Assembly: GCA_017307285.1 (NCBI GenBank)
Contig: JAFKFI010000064.1
Span: forward strand, 1-53,748
DNA: 53,748 nucleotides
Direction: 5' to 3'
Source of the DNA: Alphaproteobacteria bacterium
Lineage (GTDB): Bacteria > Pseudomonadota > Alphaproteobacteria > Acetobacterales > Acetobacteraceae
The translations under genes were made by a program, and so were the position numbers. Shown piece by piece: positions 8,841 through 17,187 of the stretch (its first letter is position 1; each line of letters starts with the position of its first letter). The notes under the pieces are model-generated. The model saw only the letters and a list, made by a program, of their open reading frames with translations. It ran no database searches and was not told the DNA's origin.

Positions 8841-8857
8841 TGTGACAGTCCATCACA
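8841..8857. promoter_or_regulatory. Palindrome upstream of the envelope operon (candidate operator)
   Basis: TGTGA-N7-TCACA lies 31 bases upstream of the start of the 8810 gene in an AT-richer stretch. It resembles a CRP/FNR-family half-site pair, but the spacer is seven rather than six bases, so assignment is weak. Confidence 0.3.
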
Positions 8858-8929
8858 CGGCCGTACTCGCTTCAACCGTTTTATCAATTCAAATGATCCG
8901 ACGTCCCGTTCCGCGCTCGATCAAGTACT

Positions 8930-9014
8930 CGTCTTGGTCGGCGGAGGCCGACCATCCACGACTTTGCTGGCCAACGGTAAAGTCGTGGATGACCGGCCTT
9001 CGCCGGTCATGACG
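8930..9014. repeat. Nested palindromic repeat, copy 1 (REP/BIME-like)
   Basis: An 85-base element with 13-base perfect inverted arms (8953-8965 and 8979-8991, CATCCACGACTTT and its complement), each flanked outward by a small hairpin (8938-8953, and GACCGGC-CTTC-GCCGGTC at 8991-9008). Its reverse complement matches 53431-53512 closely across the outer CGTCATGACCGGCG segment, the AGGCCGGTCATCCACGA stretch and the right arm, while the central loop differs. This is the structure of paired REP elements. It sits between the envelope operon promoter and the 3' end of the 9046 gene. Confidence 0.75.
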
Positions 9015-9045
9015 GTATGGCGCCGGGGAGCGACGTTGGCGTCAA

Positions 9046-10254
9046 TCAGGCCGAGGATGCCACCGCCGGCGCTAGGGCGGGCATTTTCGCTGCCGGATGG
9101 GCGGGATTGCGGAAGCGCAACTCGCCCTCCTCCGCCGCGTCGGGGGCGGGGATGCCGAACAGCTCGAGACGGGAAGCGCAAGTCACGGCGACCACGGGGC
9201 GCGCCTCGGCGTGGGTGAGGAACTGCCGCGCCTCGCCCTCGAGCTCCAATTTCTCGCGCAAGGAGCGCCATTCCGCGCGATCGGTGTCCTCGACGAACAT
9301 TGCCAGGATGCCCGGCCGCGTGCCCGTCAGTCGGGCGGGCGCGATGGCCTCCATGCGCTTGCGGATCGCCACGGCCACCTCGTTCTCCCGGCCCGCGCGG
9401 GCGGCCATGACGAACACACCCTGCCCCGCGGCGGTGACCGAGAGATGCGCCTCGGGGCCGAACTCGCGCCGGAGCGACGGCAGCAGGCCGAGCTCGTCGG
9501 CTTGCGCGGCCGCCAGCAGCAGCGGGTCGAGCCGCAGCACCAGCGCCTCGTCCTGATCGGCGCGGCGCTGCTCGGCGAGCATCGCGCGGATGCGCTCATG
9601 CAGCGCGGCGAGCGCGTTGTCCTCCGCCCGATCCTGCCGCAGCCCACCGCGCAGGCCGAGCGGCAGCGTCATTTTCAGCACGTAGCGGCCAGGGTGCGCC
9701 GCCAGCCAGGTTTGCAGGTCGGTGTCGATCTGGTCGGCGAGGCGGAACCAGGCACCGCGATGCACGTCGCGGCCAGCCTCGGCGGAGACGATGTCGCAGG
9801 CTACCTCGGCCTCGATGCCGCCGCGTGCGATCAGCAGATCGAACGGCGCGCCATCGTCGAAGCCGGCGAAGCGGACCGCGAAGCCGCGCGAGCGTTGCAA
9901 CGAGGCGGTGCGCAGCAGGTGGAAGGCCGGCACCAGCGTGCCGTTCGCGTCGAGCGCGGCGCGCAGCGTCTTGCGCAGCCGCTCCTTGCCCCGGCGGGTC
10001 AGCTGCCCGGCGAGGGATGCGGCATCGCCCGCGAGCGCCGCTAACCGCAGCTCCGCCGGCGATGGTGGGCGGTTCTGCCGTGCGCGCAAGCGTTCGATGG
10101 CGAGTTCGACGGCGTGGTACTGCAGCAAGGCCCGGCCGGCCCGCGTGCCGCCGGTGGACCATGCGCGGATCGCCGCCAACCGCTCGGTCCACGGCCGCTC
10201 GCCGACCAGGGCGACGAACGCATCCAGGGCAGAGCTGTCGATCAGTCCGGTCAC
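9046..10254 (-). CDS. Conserved-looking protein of unknown function
   Basis: A 402-residue soluble protein without signal peptide or membrane segments. The middle has a nuclease-like flavour (VRFAGFDDGAPFDLLIARGGIEAEVACDIVSAEAG: an Asp followed by an E-x-E), reminiscent of the D-ExK arrangement of restriction-like folds, but the Lys is absent and I would not assign an activity. The remainder is charged and helical (Arg/Glu/Leu). Start: the longest reading frame begins at 10407, but the GTG at 10252-10254 has GGAG eight bases upstream and avoids a Cys/Arg-rich non-protein-like leader. It stands alone between a repeat and the divergent monooxygenase gene. Confidence 0.65.
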   Translation of the reverse strand: MTGLIDSSALDAFVALVGERPWTERLAAIRAWSTGGTRAGRALLQYHAVELAIERLRARQNRPPSPAELRLAALAGDAASLAGQLTRRGKERLRKTLRAALDANGTLVPAFHLLRTASLQRSRGFAVRFAGFDDGAPFDLLIARGGIEAEVACDIVSAEAGRDVHRGAWFRLADQIDTDLQTWLAAHPGRYVLKMTLPLGLRGGLRQDRAEDNALAALHERIRAMLAEQRRADQDEALVLRLDPLLLAAAQADELGLLPSLRREFGPEAHLSVTAAGQGVFVMAARAGRENEVAVAIRKRMEAIAPARLTGTRPGILAMFVEDTDRAEWRSLREKLELEGEARQFLTHAEARPVVAVTCASRLELFGIPAPDAAEEGELRFRNPAHPAAKMPALAPAVASSA

Positions 10255-10437
10255 GAGGTCATCTCCGGGAGTGGCGGTGCGGCTCGCTGCAATGCAGCAT
10301 GACCGCAGTCTGTCCCGATCGCGTCGATCCGGCAACACACGAGCGGCTGATTGGACGGCGACATCGGCGGAGGGGTTCTCGACGGTCCCATTGAGGTCGC
10401 CTATCACCGGGCGAGCGGAACAGCACGGGAGCGACGC

Positions 10438-12195
10438 ATGGACGGCATTTCGACCGACATTCCGTTGGCGGCGACGACCGGAGCCTGGCTCGGAGATTTC
10501 GAGGCAGCATTGGCCGCCGGCGATGCCGCCCAGATCGCGGCGCTATTCGCCGGCGAGTGCCACTGGCGCGACATCCTCGCCTTCACCTGGGACCTGCACA
10601 CCACCTCCGGCGCCTCGCAGATCGCGAAGCGCTTGATTGCCAATCTGGGGCGCACGGCGCCGCGTGGGTTAGCGCTCGCTGCCGAGCGCACGCCGCCCCG
10701 GCGCGTCCAGCGTGCCGGCACGGAGGCGATCGAGGCGATTTTCCGCTTCGAGAGCTCGGTGGGGCCGTGCAACGGCGTGGTGCGGCTGGTCTCGGAAGGC
10801 GGCGAAACGCGCGCGTGGACCCTGATGACCGCGCTCGACGAGATCCGTGGGCACGAGGACCCGGCCAATGGCGCGCGTTGGCAGGACGTGGACTGGAAGC
10901 GCAATTTCGGCGGCGAGAACTGGCTCGACCGGCGCAACCGGGCGCGCGCCTATGCCGACCGCGACCCTGCGGTGCTGGTGGTCGGCGCGGCGCAGGCCGG
11001 GCTCACCATCGCGGCACGGCTGACGCTGCTCGGCGTCGACACGCTCGTGGTGGACCGCGAGGCGCGGATCGGCGACAGCTGGCGCCGCCGCTACCACGCG
11101 CTGACGTTGCACAACGAGACGCGGGTGAACCACCTGCCCTACATGCCTTTCCCGCCCTCCTGGCCGGTCTTCATCCCGAAGGACATGCTCGCCAACTGGT
11201 TCGAGATCTACGCCGAGGCGATGGAACTCAACGTCTGGACACAGACCGAGCTCGTTGGCGGCACCTGGGACGAAGCCGCCGACTGCTGGGACGTGCGCCT
11301 CGCGCGGGAGGACGGGACGGAACGGCGCATGCGGCCGCGCCACATCGTCTTCGCCAACGGCGTCAGCACCACGCCCATCATGCCGGAGCTGCCGGGCCTC
11401 GAGGCGTTCGGCGGCGCCGTGCGGCATTCCGGGCGCTATGGTAGCGGGCTCGACTGGCGGGGCAAGCGCGCGCTGGTCATCGGCACCGGCACGTCCGGCC
11501 ACGACGTGGCGCAGGACCTTTGCGTCTCGGGGGCGGCGGAGGTGACGCTGGTGCAGCGCAGCCCGACGCTCATCGTCAGCCTGAAGGAGGCGCAGGCACC
11601 CTATGCGCTCTACGACGAGGACATCCCGTTCGAGGACAAGGACCTGATCGCCGCCTCCTTTCCCTTTCCGGTCTATCGCCGCTCGCACCAGCTCATCACC
11701 GCGAAAAACCGCGAGGCCGACCGGGAGCTGCTGGATGGCCTGAAGCGGCGGGGCTTCCGCCTGACCTCGGGGGAGGACGGCAGCGGCTGGCAGATCATGT
11801 ATCAGAGCCGGGGCGGCGGGTACTATTTCGATGCCGGCTGCTCGGAGATGGTCGTCGACGGACGCATTGGGCTGATCCAGTTCGGCGATATCGAGCGGTT
11901 CGGCCCGGAGGGGGCGATCATGAAGGACGGCGGCGTGCGGCCGGCCGACCTCATCGTGCTGGCCACCGGCTACGAGGGCCAGGCGAAGGCGGCGCGACGG
12001 CTCCTCGGCGATGCGGTGGGCGAGCGCACGGGCCGCGTGTGGGGCTTCGACGAGGAAGGAGAGCTCTACGGCATGTGGCGTCCGACCGGACAGAAGGGGC
12101 TGTGGTTCCATGCCGGCGGCCTCGCGCAATGCCGCATCTTCTCGAAGGTGCTCGCGCTGCAGATCAAGGCACGTGAGCTATGCATCGTCACTTGA
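10438..12195 (+). CDS. FAD/NAD(P)-dependent flavoprotein monooxygenase with N-terminal NTF2-like extension
   Basis: Probable flavin-containing or Baeyer-Villiger-type monooxygenase, 585 residues. The C-terminal two-thirds hold an FAD-binding Rossmann motif in variant form (VVGAAQAGLTIAARL), the conserved IGDSWRRRYHAL, and a second dinucleotide site VIGTGTSGHDVAQDL for NAD(P)H. The FMO fingerprint is represented by VRHSGRYGSG. Residues about 10-150 form a separate domain (LAAGDAAQIAALFAGECHWR) resembling SnoaL/NTF2-like folds, making the protein longer than ordinary FMOs. Start ATG 10438 has GGGAG seven bases upstream; an in-frame ATG at 10351 lacks this. Substrate unknown; it is transcribed alone. 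Confidence 0.85.
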   Translation: MDGISTDIPLAATTGAWLGDFEAALAAGDAAQIAALFAGECHWRDILAFTWDLHTTSGASQIAKRLIANLGRTAPRGLALAAERTPPRRVQRAGTEAIEAIFRFESSVGPCNGVVRLVSEGGETRAWTLMTALDEIRGHEDPANGARWQDVDWKRNFGGENWLDRRNRARAYADRDPAVLVVGAAQAGLTIAARLTLLGVDTLVVDREARIGDSWRRRYHALTLHNETRVNHLPYMPFPPSWPVFIPKDMLANWFEIYAEAMELNVWTQTELVGGTWDEAADCWDVRLAREDGTERRMRPRHIVFANGVSTTPIMPELPGLEAFGGAVRHSGRYGSGLDWRGKRALVIGTGTSGHDVAQDLCVSGAAEVTLVQRSPTLIVSLKEAQAPYALYDEDIPFEDKDLIAASFPFPVYRRSHQLITAKNREADRELLDGLKRRGFRLTSGEDGSGWQIMYQSRGGGYYFDAGCSEMVVDGRIGLIQFGDIERFGPEGAIMKDGGVRPADLIVLATGYEGQAKAARRLLGDAVGERTGRVWGFDEEGELYGMWRPTGQKGLWFHAGGLAQCRIFSKVLALQIKARELCIVT

Positions 12196-12221
12196 CAGAT
12201 ATACTAACAGACTAGTATAGA
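12192..12221 (+). promoter_or_regulatory. Sigma-70-like promoter overlapped by a perfect palindrome
   Basis: A consensus -35 box TTGACA (12192-12197) is followed after 18 bases by TATAGA (12216-12221). A 20-base palindrome, TATACTA-N6-TAGTATA (12200-12219), fills the spacer and enters the -10, the typical placement for a repressor operator (TetR-type operators look like this). The ATG at 12228 lies only six bases past the -10 box, so the transcript may be nearly leaderless. Confidence 0.6.
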
Positions 12222-12227
12222 GGGGAC

Positions 12228-12890
12228 ATGCTCTCCACCGCATCCCCCTCACCCCCGAGCGGCCTGCTGGCCCGCTTCACCGGGCTGATCGGGGCGATCG
12301 TGTGGGGTTTGGGCGACAGCCTGGAGCGGCAGCGGCGGTTTGGCTGGGGGGAGGCGTGGCTGGTGCCGCTGGCCGATGTGCTGCGGGGCTATCTCGGGCG
12401 CACCCTGGCGCGGTTCACCGCGCTGCACGCACGCTTCCTTGCCGGCACGCTGCCCAGGGCGCCGCGCCCGAGAGCCACGCCACCCTCGGCCACCGAGGGG
12501 GCGATCCCGGCTCGGGTGCGCGGGGCGCGCCGGCCGCCGGCGATCCCGCTTGGGCCGGTGTTCGTCGAGTATGGCATGCGGCCCTACGATTTGGAGCTGG
12601 GCCGGCTGCTCGACGACCCCGAGATGCGGGACTTCCTCGCCGCCGTGCCGCAGGCCGGGCGGATCTTGCGGGCGTTGTGGCGCAAGCTCACCACGGAGCC
12701 GCTGCCCGACATCCTGCGCCCGCCGCCCCCGCCGTGCCCGGTGAAGTTGCCCGACGGGGCCACAGCGTGGCAGCCGATCCCTTGCCGTTCCTTCCTCTCG
12801 GCCGAGAAGCCGCCGGACCCACCCAGGCTCCCGGAGCCGGGCCGCCCGCCCCGCGACTACCTCCGGATCGGCAAGCTCTTCATACGATAG
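12228..12890 (+). CDS. Hypothetical protein, Pro/Arg-rich
   Basis: A 220-residue protein I cannot place in a named family. The N-terminus has a moderately hydrophobic helix (LLARFTGLIGAIVWGLG), the middle is basic and Pro-rich, and the C-terminal half contains better-ordered sequence (GPVFVEYGMRPYDLELGRLL; FLAAVPQAGRILRALWRKL) ending in a Pro-rich tail and YLRIGKLFIR. Reading-frame integrity and the dedicated palindromic promoter just upstream support it as real. AGGGG lies only two bases before the ATG, too close for a normal ribosome site. It converges on aroC across 65 bases. Confidence 0.6.
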   Translation: MLSTASPSPPSGLLARFTGLIGAIVWGLGDSLERQRRFGWGEAWLVPLADVLRGYLGRTLARFTALHARFLAGTLPRAPRPRATPPSATEGAIPARVRGARRPPAIPLGPVFVEYGMRPYDLELGRLLDDPEMRDFLAAVPQAGRILRALWRKLTTEPLPDILRPPPPPCPVKLPDGATAWQPIPCRSFLSAEKPPDPPRLPEPGRPPRDYLRIGKLFIR

Positions 12891-12926
12891 CGCCCAATGC
12901 ACCGCTGCCTTGGCACGCTATAAACG

Positions 12927-12940
12927 TTGCTATGTAGCAA
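12927..12940. repeat. Short palindrome between convergent genes
   Basis: TTGCTA-TG-TAGCAA, a perfect six-base inverted repeat in the AT-rich 65-base gap between the hypothetical gene and aroC. It could help end transcription from both sides, but the stem is AT-rich, the loop too short for a stable hairpin and no T-run follows. Confidence 0.3.
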
Positions 12941-12955
12941 TAATACGCGACGCCG

Positions 12956-14059
12956 CTAGTTTCTCGGGATCGCCGTCCGGCTCGGGGCGTCCGGGTTCTG
13001 GGCGCGGTGGCGCAGCAGGTGATCGGCGAGCACCGAGGCCAGCATGGCCTCGCCCACCGGCACGGCGCGGATGCCGACGCAGGGGTCGTGGCGGCCCTTG
13101 GTGAAGACCTCCACGTCGTGGCCCTGGCGGTCCACCGAGCGGCGGGGCGTGAGGATCGAGCTGGTCGGCTTCACCGCGAACCGCGCGACGATCGGCTGGC
13201 CGGTGGAGATGCCGCCCAGGATGCCGCCGGCGTGGTTGGAGGCGAAAGCAATGGCGCCCTCGTCCATCGCCATCTCGTCGGCATTGGCCTCGCCGGAGAG
13301 CGCGGCAGCGGCGAAGCCCTCGCCGATCTCGACGCCCTTCACCGCATTGATCGACATGAGCGCGCCCGCGAGATCGGCGTCGAGTTTGGCGTAGATCGGC
13401 GCGCCCAAACCCGGCGCCACGCCATCCGCCACCACCTCGATCACCGCGCCGGCCGAGGAGCCGGCCTTGCGCACCTCGCCGAGATATTTTTCCCACTCTG
13501 CGGCGACGATCGGGTCGGGGCAGAAGAAGGGGTTCTTGTCCACCTCCGCCCAATCCCAACGTGCGCGGTCGATGCGATGCGGGCCGATCTGCACCAGGGC
13601 GCCTCGGATGCGCACCTCCGGGCCGAGCACCTTGCGGGCGATGGCGCCGGCGGCGACCCGCATCGCGGTCTCCCGCGCCGAGGACCGGCCGCCGCCGCGA
13701 TAGTCGCGGATGCCGTATTTGAGCTCGTAGGTCAGGTCGGCGTGGCCCGGGCGGAAGCGCTGGGCGATCTCGCCGTAATCTTTCGAGCGCTGGTCGACGT
13801 TCTCGATCTGCAGCGCGATCGGCGTGCCGGTGGTCAGGCCCTCGAACACGCCCGAGAGGATGCGGACCTGGTCGGGCTCCTGGCGCTGGGTGGTGAATTT
13901 CGACTGGCCGGGGCGGCGGCGGTCGAGCCAGGGCTGGATGTCGGCCTCCGAGAGCGCGAGGCGCGGTGGGCAGCCGTCGACGACGCAGCCGATCGCCGGC
14001 CCGTGGCTCTCGCCCCAGGTGGTGACGCGGAACAGATGGCCGAAACTGTTGTGCGACAT
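12956..14059 (-). CDS. aroC: Chorismate synthase
   Basis: Last step of the shikimate pathway: 5-enolpyruvylshikimate-3-phosphate to chorismate using reduced FMN. The 367-residue protein shows the three family signatures: [16 protein letters not shown] near residue 16, [18 protein letters not shown] near 125, and [17 protein letters not shown] near 325. Length and both ends fit the family. It lies 13 bases downstream of fabI on the same strand, so the two are probably co-transcribed; chorismate made here feeds pheA and ubiquinone synthesis (ubiA) encoded elsewhere in the window. Confidence 0.97.
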   Translation of the reverse strand: MSHNSFGHLFRVTTWGESHGPAIGCVVDGCPPRLALSEADIQPWLDRRRPGQSKFTTQRQEPDQVRILSGVFEGLTTGTPIALQIENVDQRSKDYGEIAQRFRPGHADLTYELKYGIRDYRGGGRSSARETAMRVAAGAIARKVLGPEVRIRGALVQIGPHRIDRARWDWAEVDKNPFFCPDPIVAAEWEKYLGEVRKAGSSAGAVIEVVADGVAPGLGAPIYAKLDADLAGALMSINAVKGVEIGEGFAAAALSGEANADEMAMDEGAIAFASNHAGGILGGISTGQPIVARFAVKPTSSILTPRRSVDRQGHDVEVFTKGRHDPCVGIRAVPVGEAMLASVLADHLLRHRAQNPDAPSRTAIPRN

Positions 14060-14072
14060 GCGCCGCCCGCTC

Positions 14073-14918
14073 TCAGCCCTCGCCGCCGCTCTCGACGATG
14101 GCGATGTCGGGCGCGGCGGGGTTCTTCATGCCCACCAGATGGTAGCCGCAATCGACGTGGTGAACCTCCCCCGTCACGCCCGTCGAGAGATCGGAGAGCA
14201 GGTAGACGCCGGCGCCGCCCACCTCGTCGGTGGTCACGTTGCGCTGCATCGGCGAGTTGAGCTGGTTCCAGCGCAGGATGTAGCGGAAGTCGCCGATGCC
14301 GCTGGCGGCGAGGGTCTTGATCGGGCCGGCGGAGATCCCGTTCACCCGGATGTTGTTGACGCCGAGATCGGCGGCCAGGTAGCGCACCGAGGCTTCCAGC
14401 GCGGCTTTCGCGACACCCATGACGTTATAGTGCGGCATCCACCGCTCGGCGCCGAGATAGGTGAGGGTGAGCAGCGAGCCGCCGGCACTCATCATCGGTA
14501 CGGCGCGCTGGCAGACGGCGGTGAAGGAATAGGCGGAAATATCCATCGCCTGCAGGAAGGCGGCGCGCGGGGTGTCGAGGTAGCGGCCGCGCAGATACTG
14601 CTTGTCGGCGAAGCCGATGGCGTGGACCAGGAAGTCCAGCCGGTCCCATTGCTTGGCAACGGCGGCGAAGGCGGCATCGATCCCAGCCTCGTCGCCCACG
14701 TCGCAGGGCACGACGAGATCGGAGCCGACGCTCGCCGCCAGCGGACGAACCCGCTTCTCCAGCGCCTCGCCCTGGAAGGTGAAGGCGAGCTCCGCGCCCT
14801 GGGCGGCGCAGGCGGCGGCGATGCCCCAGGCGATGGAACGATCGTTCGCCACCCCCATGATGAGGCCCCGCTTGCCGGCCATCAGGGTGCCGGTGGGCTG
14901 GGTTGCACTGTTCGGCAT
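14073..14918 (-). CDS. fabI: Enoyl-[acyl-carrier-protein] reductase (NADH)
   Basis: Reduces trans-2-enoyl-ACP in the last step of each fatty-acid elongation cycle; target of triclosan and isoniazid-type inhibitors. Motifs: nucleotide site [13 protein letters not shown] (about residues 22-34), catalytic Tyr and Lys spaced Y-x6-K in [11 protein letters not shown], and [13 protein letters not shown]. The 281-residue length is normal. An upstream in-frame ATG at 14981 adds 21 unlikely Arg/Pro-rich residues; the ATG at 14916-14918 has AAGGA eight bases upstream. First gene of a fabI-aroC unit, divergent from pdxH across 125 bases. Confidence 0.96.
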   Translation of the reverse strand: MPNSATQPTGTLMAGKRGLIMGVANDRSIAWGIAAACAAQGAELAFTFQGEALEKRVRPLAASVGSDLVVPCDVGDEAGIDAAFAAVAKQWDRLDFLVHAIGFADKQYLRGRYLDTPRAAFLQAMDISAYSFTAVCQRAVPMMSAGGSLLTLTYLGAERWMPHYNVMGVAKAALEASVRYLAADLGVNNIRVNGISAGPIKTLAASGIGDFRYILRWNQLNSPMQRNVTTDEVGGAGVYLLSDLSTGVTGEVHHVDCGYHLVGMKNPAAPDIAIVESGGEG

Positions 14919-15043
14919 GGGATCGATCCTTGGTGGCGAGCGGAGCGGAGGGTGGTGGCACAGGCGCGCGGCGGGGGGCAAGGGCCGACGCTCTGGCCTT
15001 GACGCCGGTTGGACGGCAGATTGCCGCCCAAAGGAGCCCGACC

Positions 15044-15640
15044 ATGCCAGAGCCCGACCCGTTCGCGAAGTTCCACGAATGGATGGCGGCGGCCGAGCAA
15101 TCGGAGCCGAACGATCCCAACGCCATGACGGTGGCGACCGCGACGGCGGACGGTGTGCCCTCGGCGCGCATCGTGCTGCTCAAGGGGATCGACCCGGCGG
15201 GCACCGCACGACGGGGATTCGTGTTCTTCACCAACCGGGAGAGCCGCAAGGGGGGCGAGCTCGCCGCCAACCCCCGCGCGGCGCTGCTGTTCCACTGGAA
15301 GACGCTGGGGCGGCAAATCCGCATCGAGGGCGCCATCGAGCACGCCAGCGACGCCGAGGCGGATGCCTATTACGCGACGCGGGCGCGGGTGTCGCGGCTC
15401 GGCGCCTGGGCCTCGGACCAGTCGCGCCCGCTGGCCTCGCGCGCCGAGCTGGAGCGGCGGCTCGCGGAATACGAGGCGCGCTATCCAGGGGAAGAGATTC
15501 CCCGCCCGTCGTATTGGGGTGGCTATCGGGTAGTGCCGGCACATTTCGAGTTCTGGCAGAACATGCCGTTCCGCCTCCATGACCGCACCACCTACACGCG
15601 CTCGGACGGAGGCTGGACGGTCGGAAAACTCTATCCGTGA
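15044..15640 (+). CDS. pdxH: Pyridoxamine 5'-phosphate oxidase
   Basis: FMN-dependent oxidase making pyridoxal 5'-phosphate from pyridoxine or pyridoxamine phosphate. Recognised by AMTVATATADGVPSARIVLLKG, FVFFTNRESRKGGELAANP, ALLFHWKTLGRQIRIEG, SDQSRPLASRAEL, and the C-terminal FWQNMPFRLHDR (usually FWQGRxxRLHDR) ending in LYP. 198 residues. The ATG at 15044 has AAAGGAG at good spacing; the longer frame from 14903 runs through the fabI divergent region. Its TGA overlaps the GTG start of the next gene (GTGA). Confidence 0.95.
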   Translation: MPEPDPFAKFHEWMAAAEQSEPNDPNAMTVATATADGVPSARIVLLKGIDPAGTARRGFVFFTNRESRKGGELAANPRAALLFHWKTLGRQIRIEGAIEHASDAEADAYYATRARVSRLGAWASDQSRPLASRAELERRLAEYEARYPGEEIPRPSYWGGYRVVPAHFEFWQNMPFRLHDRTTYTRSDGGWTVGKLYP

Positions 15641-17151
15641 GCATCCCGGCCGAGCAGGAGGAGGCCTGCGCGTATCTCCGCGCGCTGTCGGGCGCGGCGC
15701 CGATCGAGACCCACATATCCCTGGTCTTCGTCGGCCGCGACACGGTGTGGAAGCTCAAGAAGGCGGTGCGGCTGCCGTATCTCGATTTTTCCTCGCTCGC
15801 TGCCCGTCGCCACTTCGCCGAGAGAGAGTTCGCCTTGAACGGGGGTGCGGCGCCCGGACTTTACCGCGACGTGGTGCCGCTGGTCCGCGCGCCGGACGGA
15901 AGCCTCGGGTTCGGCGATGCGGCGGATGCGGCCCGCGCCGTCGAGTGGGTGTTGCGCATGGCTCGGGTGCCGCCGGGAGACTTCCTCGACCGGATCGCCG
16001 AAGAGGGCGGCCTGACGCCCGATCTGCTCGTCGCCACGGCCGACGCGGTGGCGGCGTTCCATCGCGGTCTGCCACCGGTCCACGGCACCGACCCGGTCGC
16101 GGCGATGCGCGGTATAGCGGAGGGCAACGTGCCGTCGGCCCGCGCCGCCGGACTGCCATTGGGTGCCATCGAGGCATGGCGCGGGGCGTGCCTCGCCGAG
16201 CTGGAGGCGATCGCGGAGTGGCAGCGTGGGCGCGCACGCGACGGCTTCGTCCGGCGCGCGCATGGCGACCTGCATCTCGGTAATATGTGCCTCTGGCGGG
16301 GTGCGCCAGTGCCGTTCGACGCGCTGGAGTTCGACGAGGCGCTGGCGACGATCGACCTCGGCTACGACCTCGCCTTCCTGCTGATGGACCTCGACCATCG
16401 GGTCGGACGGGCGCAGGCGAACCGGGTGCTCAACCGCTATGTCGCGCGCACCGGCGACGCGGCGCTGACGCGCGGGCTGCCAGCGTTTCTCTCGTTGCGT
16501 GCGCTGATCCGCGCGCATGTCGAGGCATCGCGGCAGCGGCGGGACGCGGCGTTCGGCTATTTGCGTGCCGCGCGGGAGCATCTCGGGCGCCACGAGGCGG
16601 TGATCGTCGCGGTGGGTGGGCTGCAAGGCACCGGCAAGACCACCTTGGCCCGCGCGCTCGCCCCGGAGCTCGGCCGCGCGCCGGGTGCGCTGGTGCTGCG
16701 CAGCGACGAGATCCGCAAGCGGCGTTACGGTCTCGCGCCGGAGCAGCGTCTCCCGGCTGAGGCGTACGCCGACGAGGTCACGGTCGCGGTGTTCACCGAG
16801 ATCGCCACGACCGCCCGCGACGTGGCGAGGGGCGGACATTCGGTGATTGCGGATGCAACCTTCCTCGACGCGCCGCTGCGGGTTCAGATCGAAGCCGAGG
16901 CGCGCGCGGCCGGCGTGCCGTTCATCGGGCTGTGGCTCGACACCGACATATCCGAGCTGGAAGCGCGGGTCGCGGCACGGCGCGGCGATGCGTCGGACGC
17001 TACCATCGAGACGCTGCACGCCTCGGCGCGGGCCAACCCCGAGGTCGCCCAGCGGCTCGGGCCGGCCTGGCTGGTGCTCGACGCCGCCGAGCGGGAGGTC
17101 GCGCTGGCCGGCGCGCGCGAGGCTGTCCGCAGCCGCGCGCCGACGTGCTAG
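15637..17151 (+). CDS. Bifunctional aminoglycoside phosphotransferase-like / AAA ATPase protein
   Basis: A 504-residue protein of the COG2187/COG0645 fused type. The N-terminal half is kinase-like (LVFVGRDTVWKLKKAV near 30; catalytic-loop HGDLHLGNM near 209; DLGYDLAFLLMDLDH near 244). The C-terminal half is a P-loop kinase with Walker A GGLQGTGKTTLA near 327 and SVIADATFLDAPLR, resembling small-molecule kinases. The substrate is unknown and antibiotic resistance is not implied. GTG start overlaps the pdxH stop, so it is translationally coupled to it. A 36-base gap separates it from the universal stress gene. Confidence 0.85.
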   Translation: MSIPAEQEEACAYLRALSGAAPIETHISLVFVGRDTVWKLKKAVRLPYLDFSSLAARRHFAEREFALNGGAAPGLYRDVVPLVRAPDGSLGFGDAADAARAVEWVLRMARVPPGDFLDRIAEEGGLTPDLLVATADAVAAFHRGLPPVHGTDPVAAMRGIAEGNVPSARAAGLPLGAIEAWRGACLAELEAIAEWQRGRARDGFVRRAHGDLHLGNMCLWRGAPVPFDALEFDEALATIDLGYDLAFLLMDLDHRVGRAQANRVLNRYVARTGDAALTRGLPAFLSLRALIRAHVEASRQRRDAAFGYLRAAREHLGRHEAVIVAVGGLQGTGKTTLARALAPELGRAPGALVLRSDEIRKRRYGLAPEQRLPAEAYADEVTVAVFTEIATTARDVARGGHSVIADATFLDAPLRVQIEAEARAAGVPFIGLWLDTDISELEARVAARRGDASDATIETLHASARANPEVAQRLGPAWLVLDAAEREVALAGAREAVRSRAPTC

Positions 17152-17187
17152 GCTCGCTTGGCTTCCGTCACCGGAGAGAACGAGATC

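Noticed and set aside
15637-17151. Calling the APH-like protein an antibiotic-resistance gene
   Set aside because: The fused AAA-kinase architecture is widespread and chromosomal, and nothing in the context indicates resistance.
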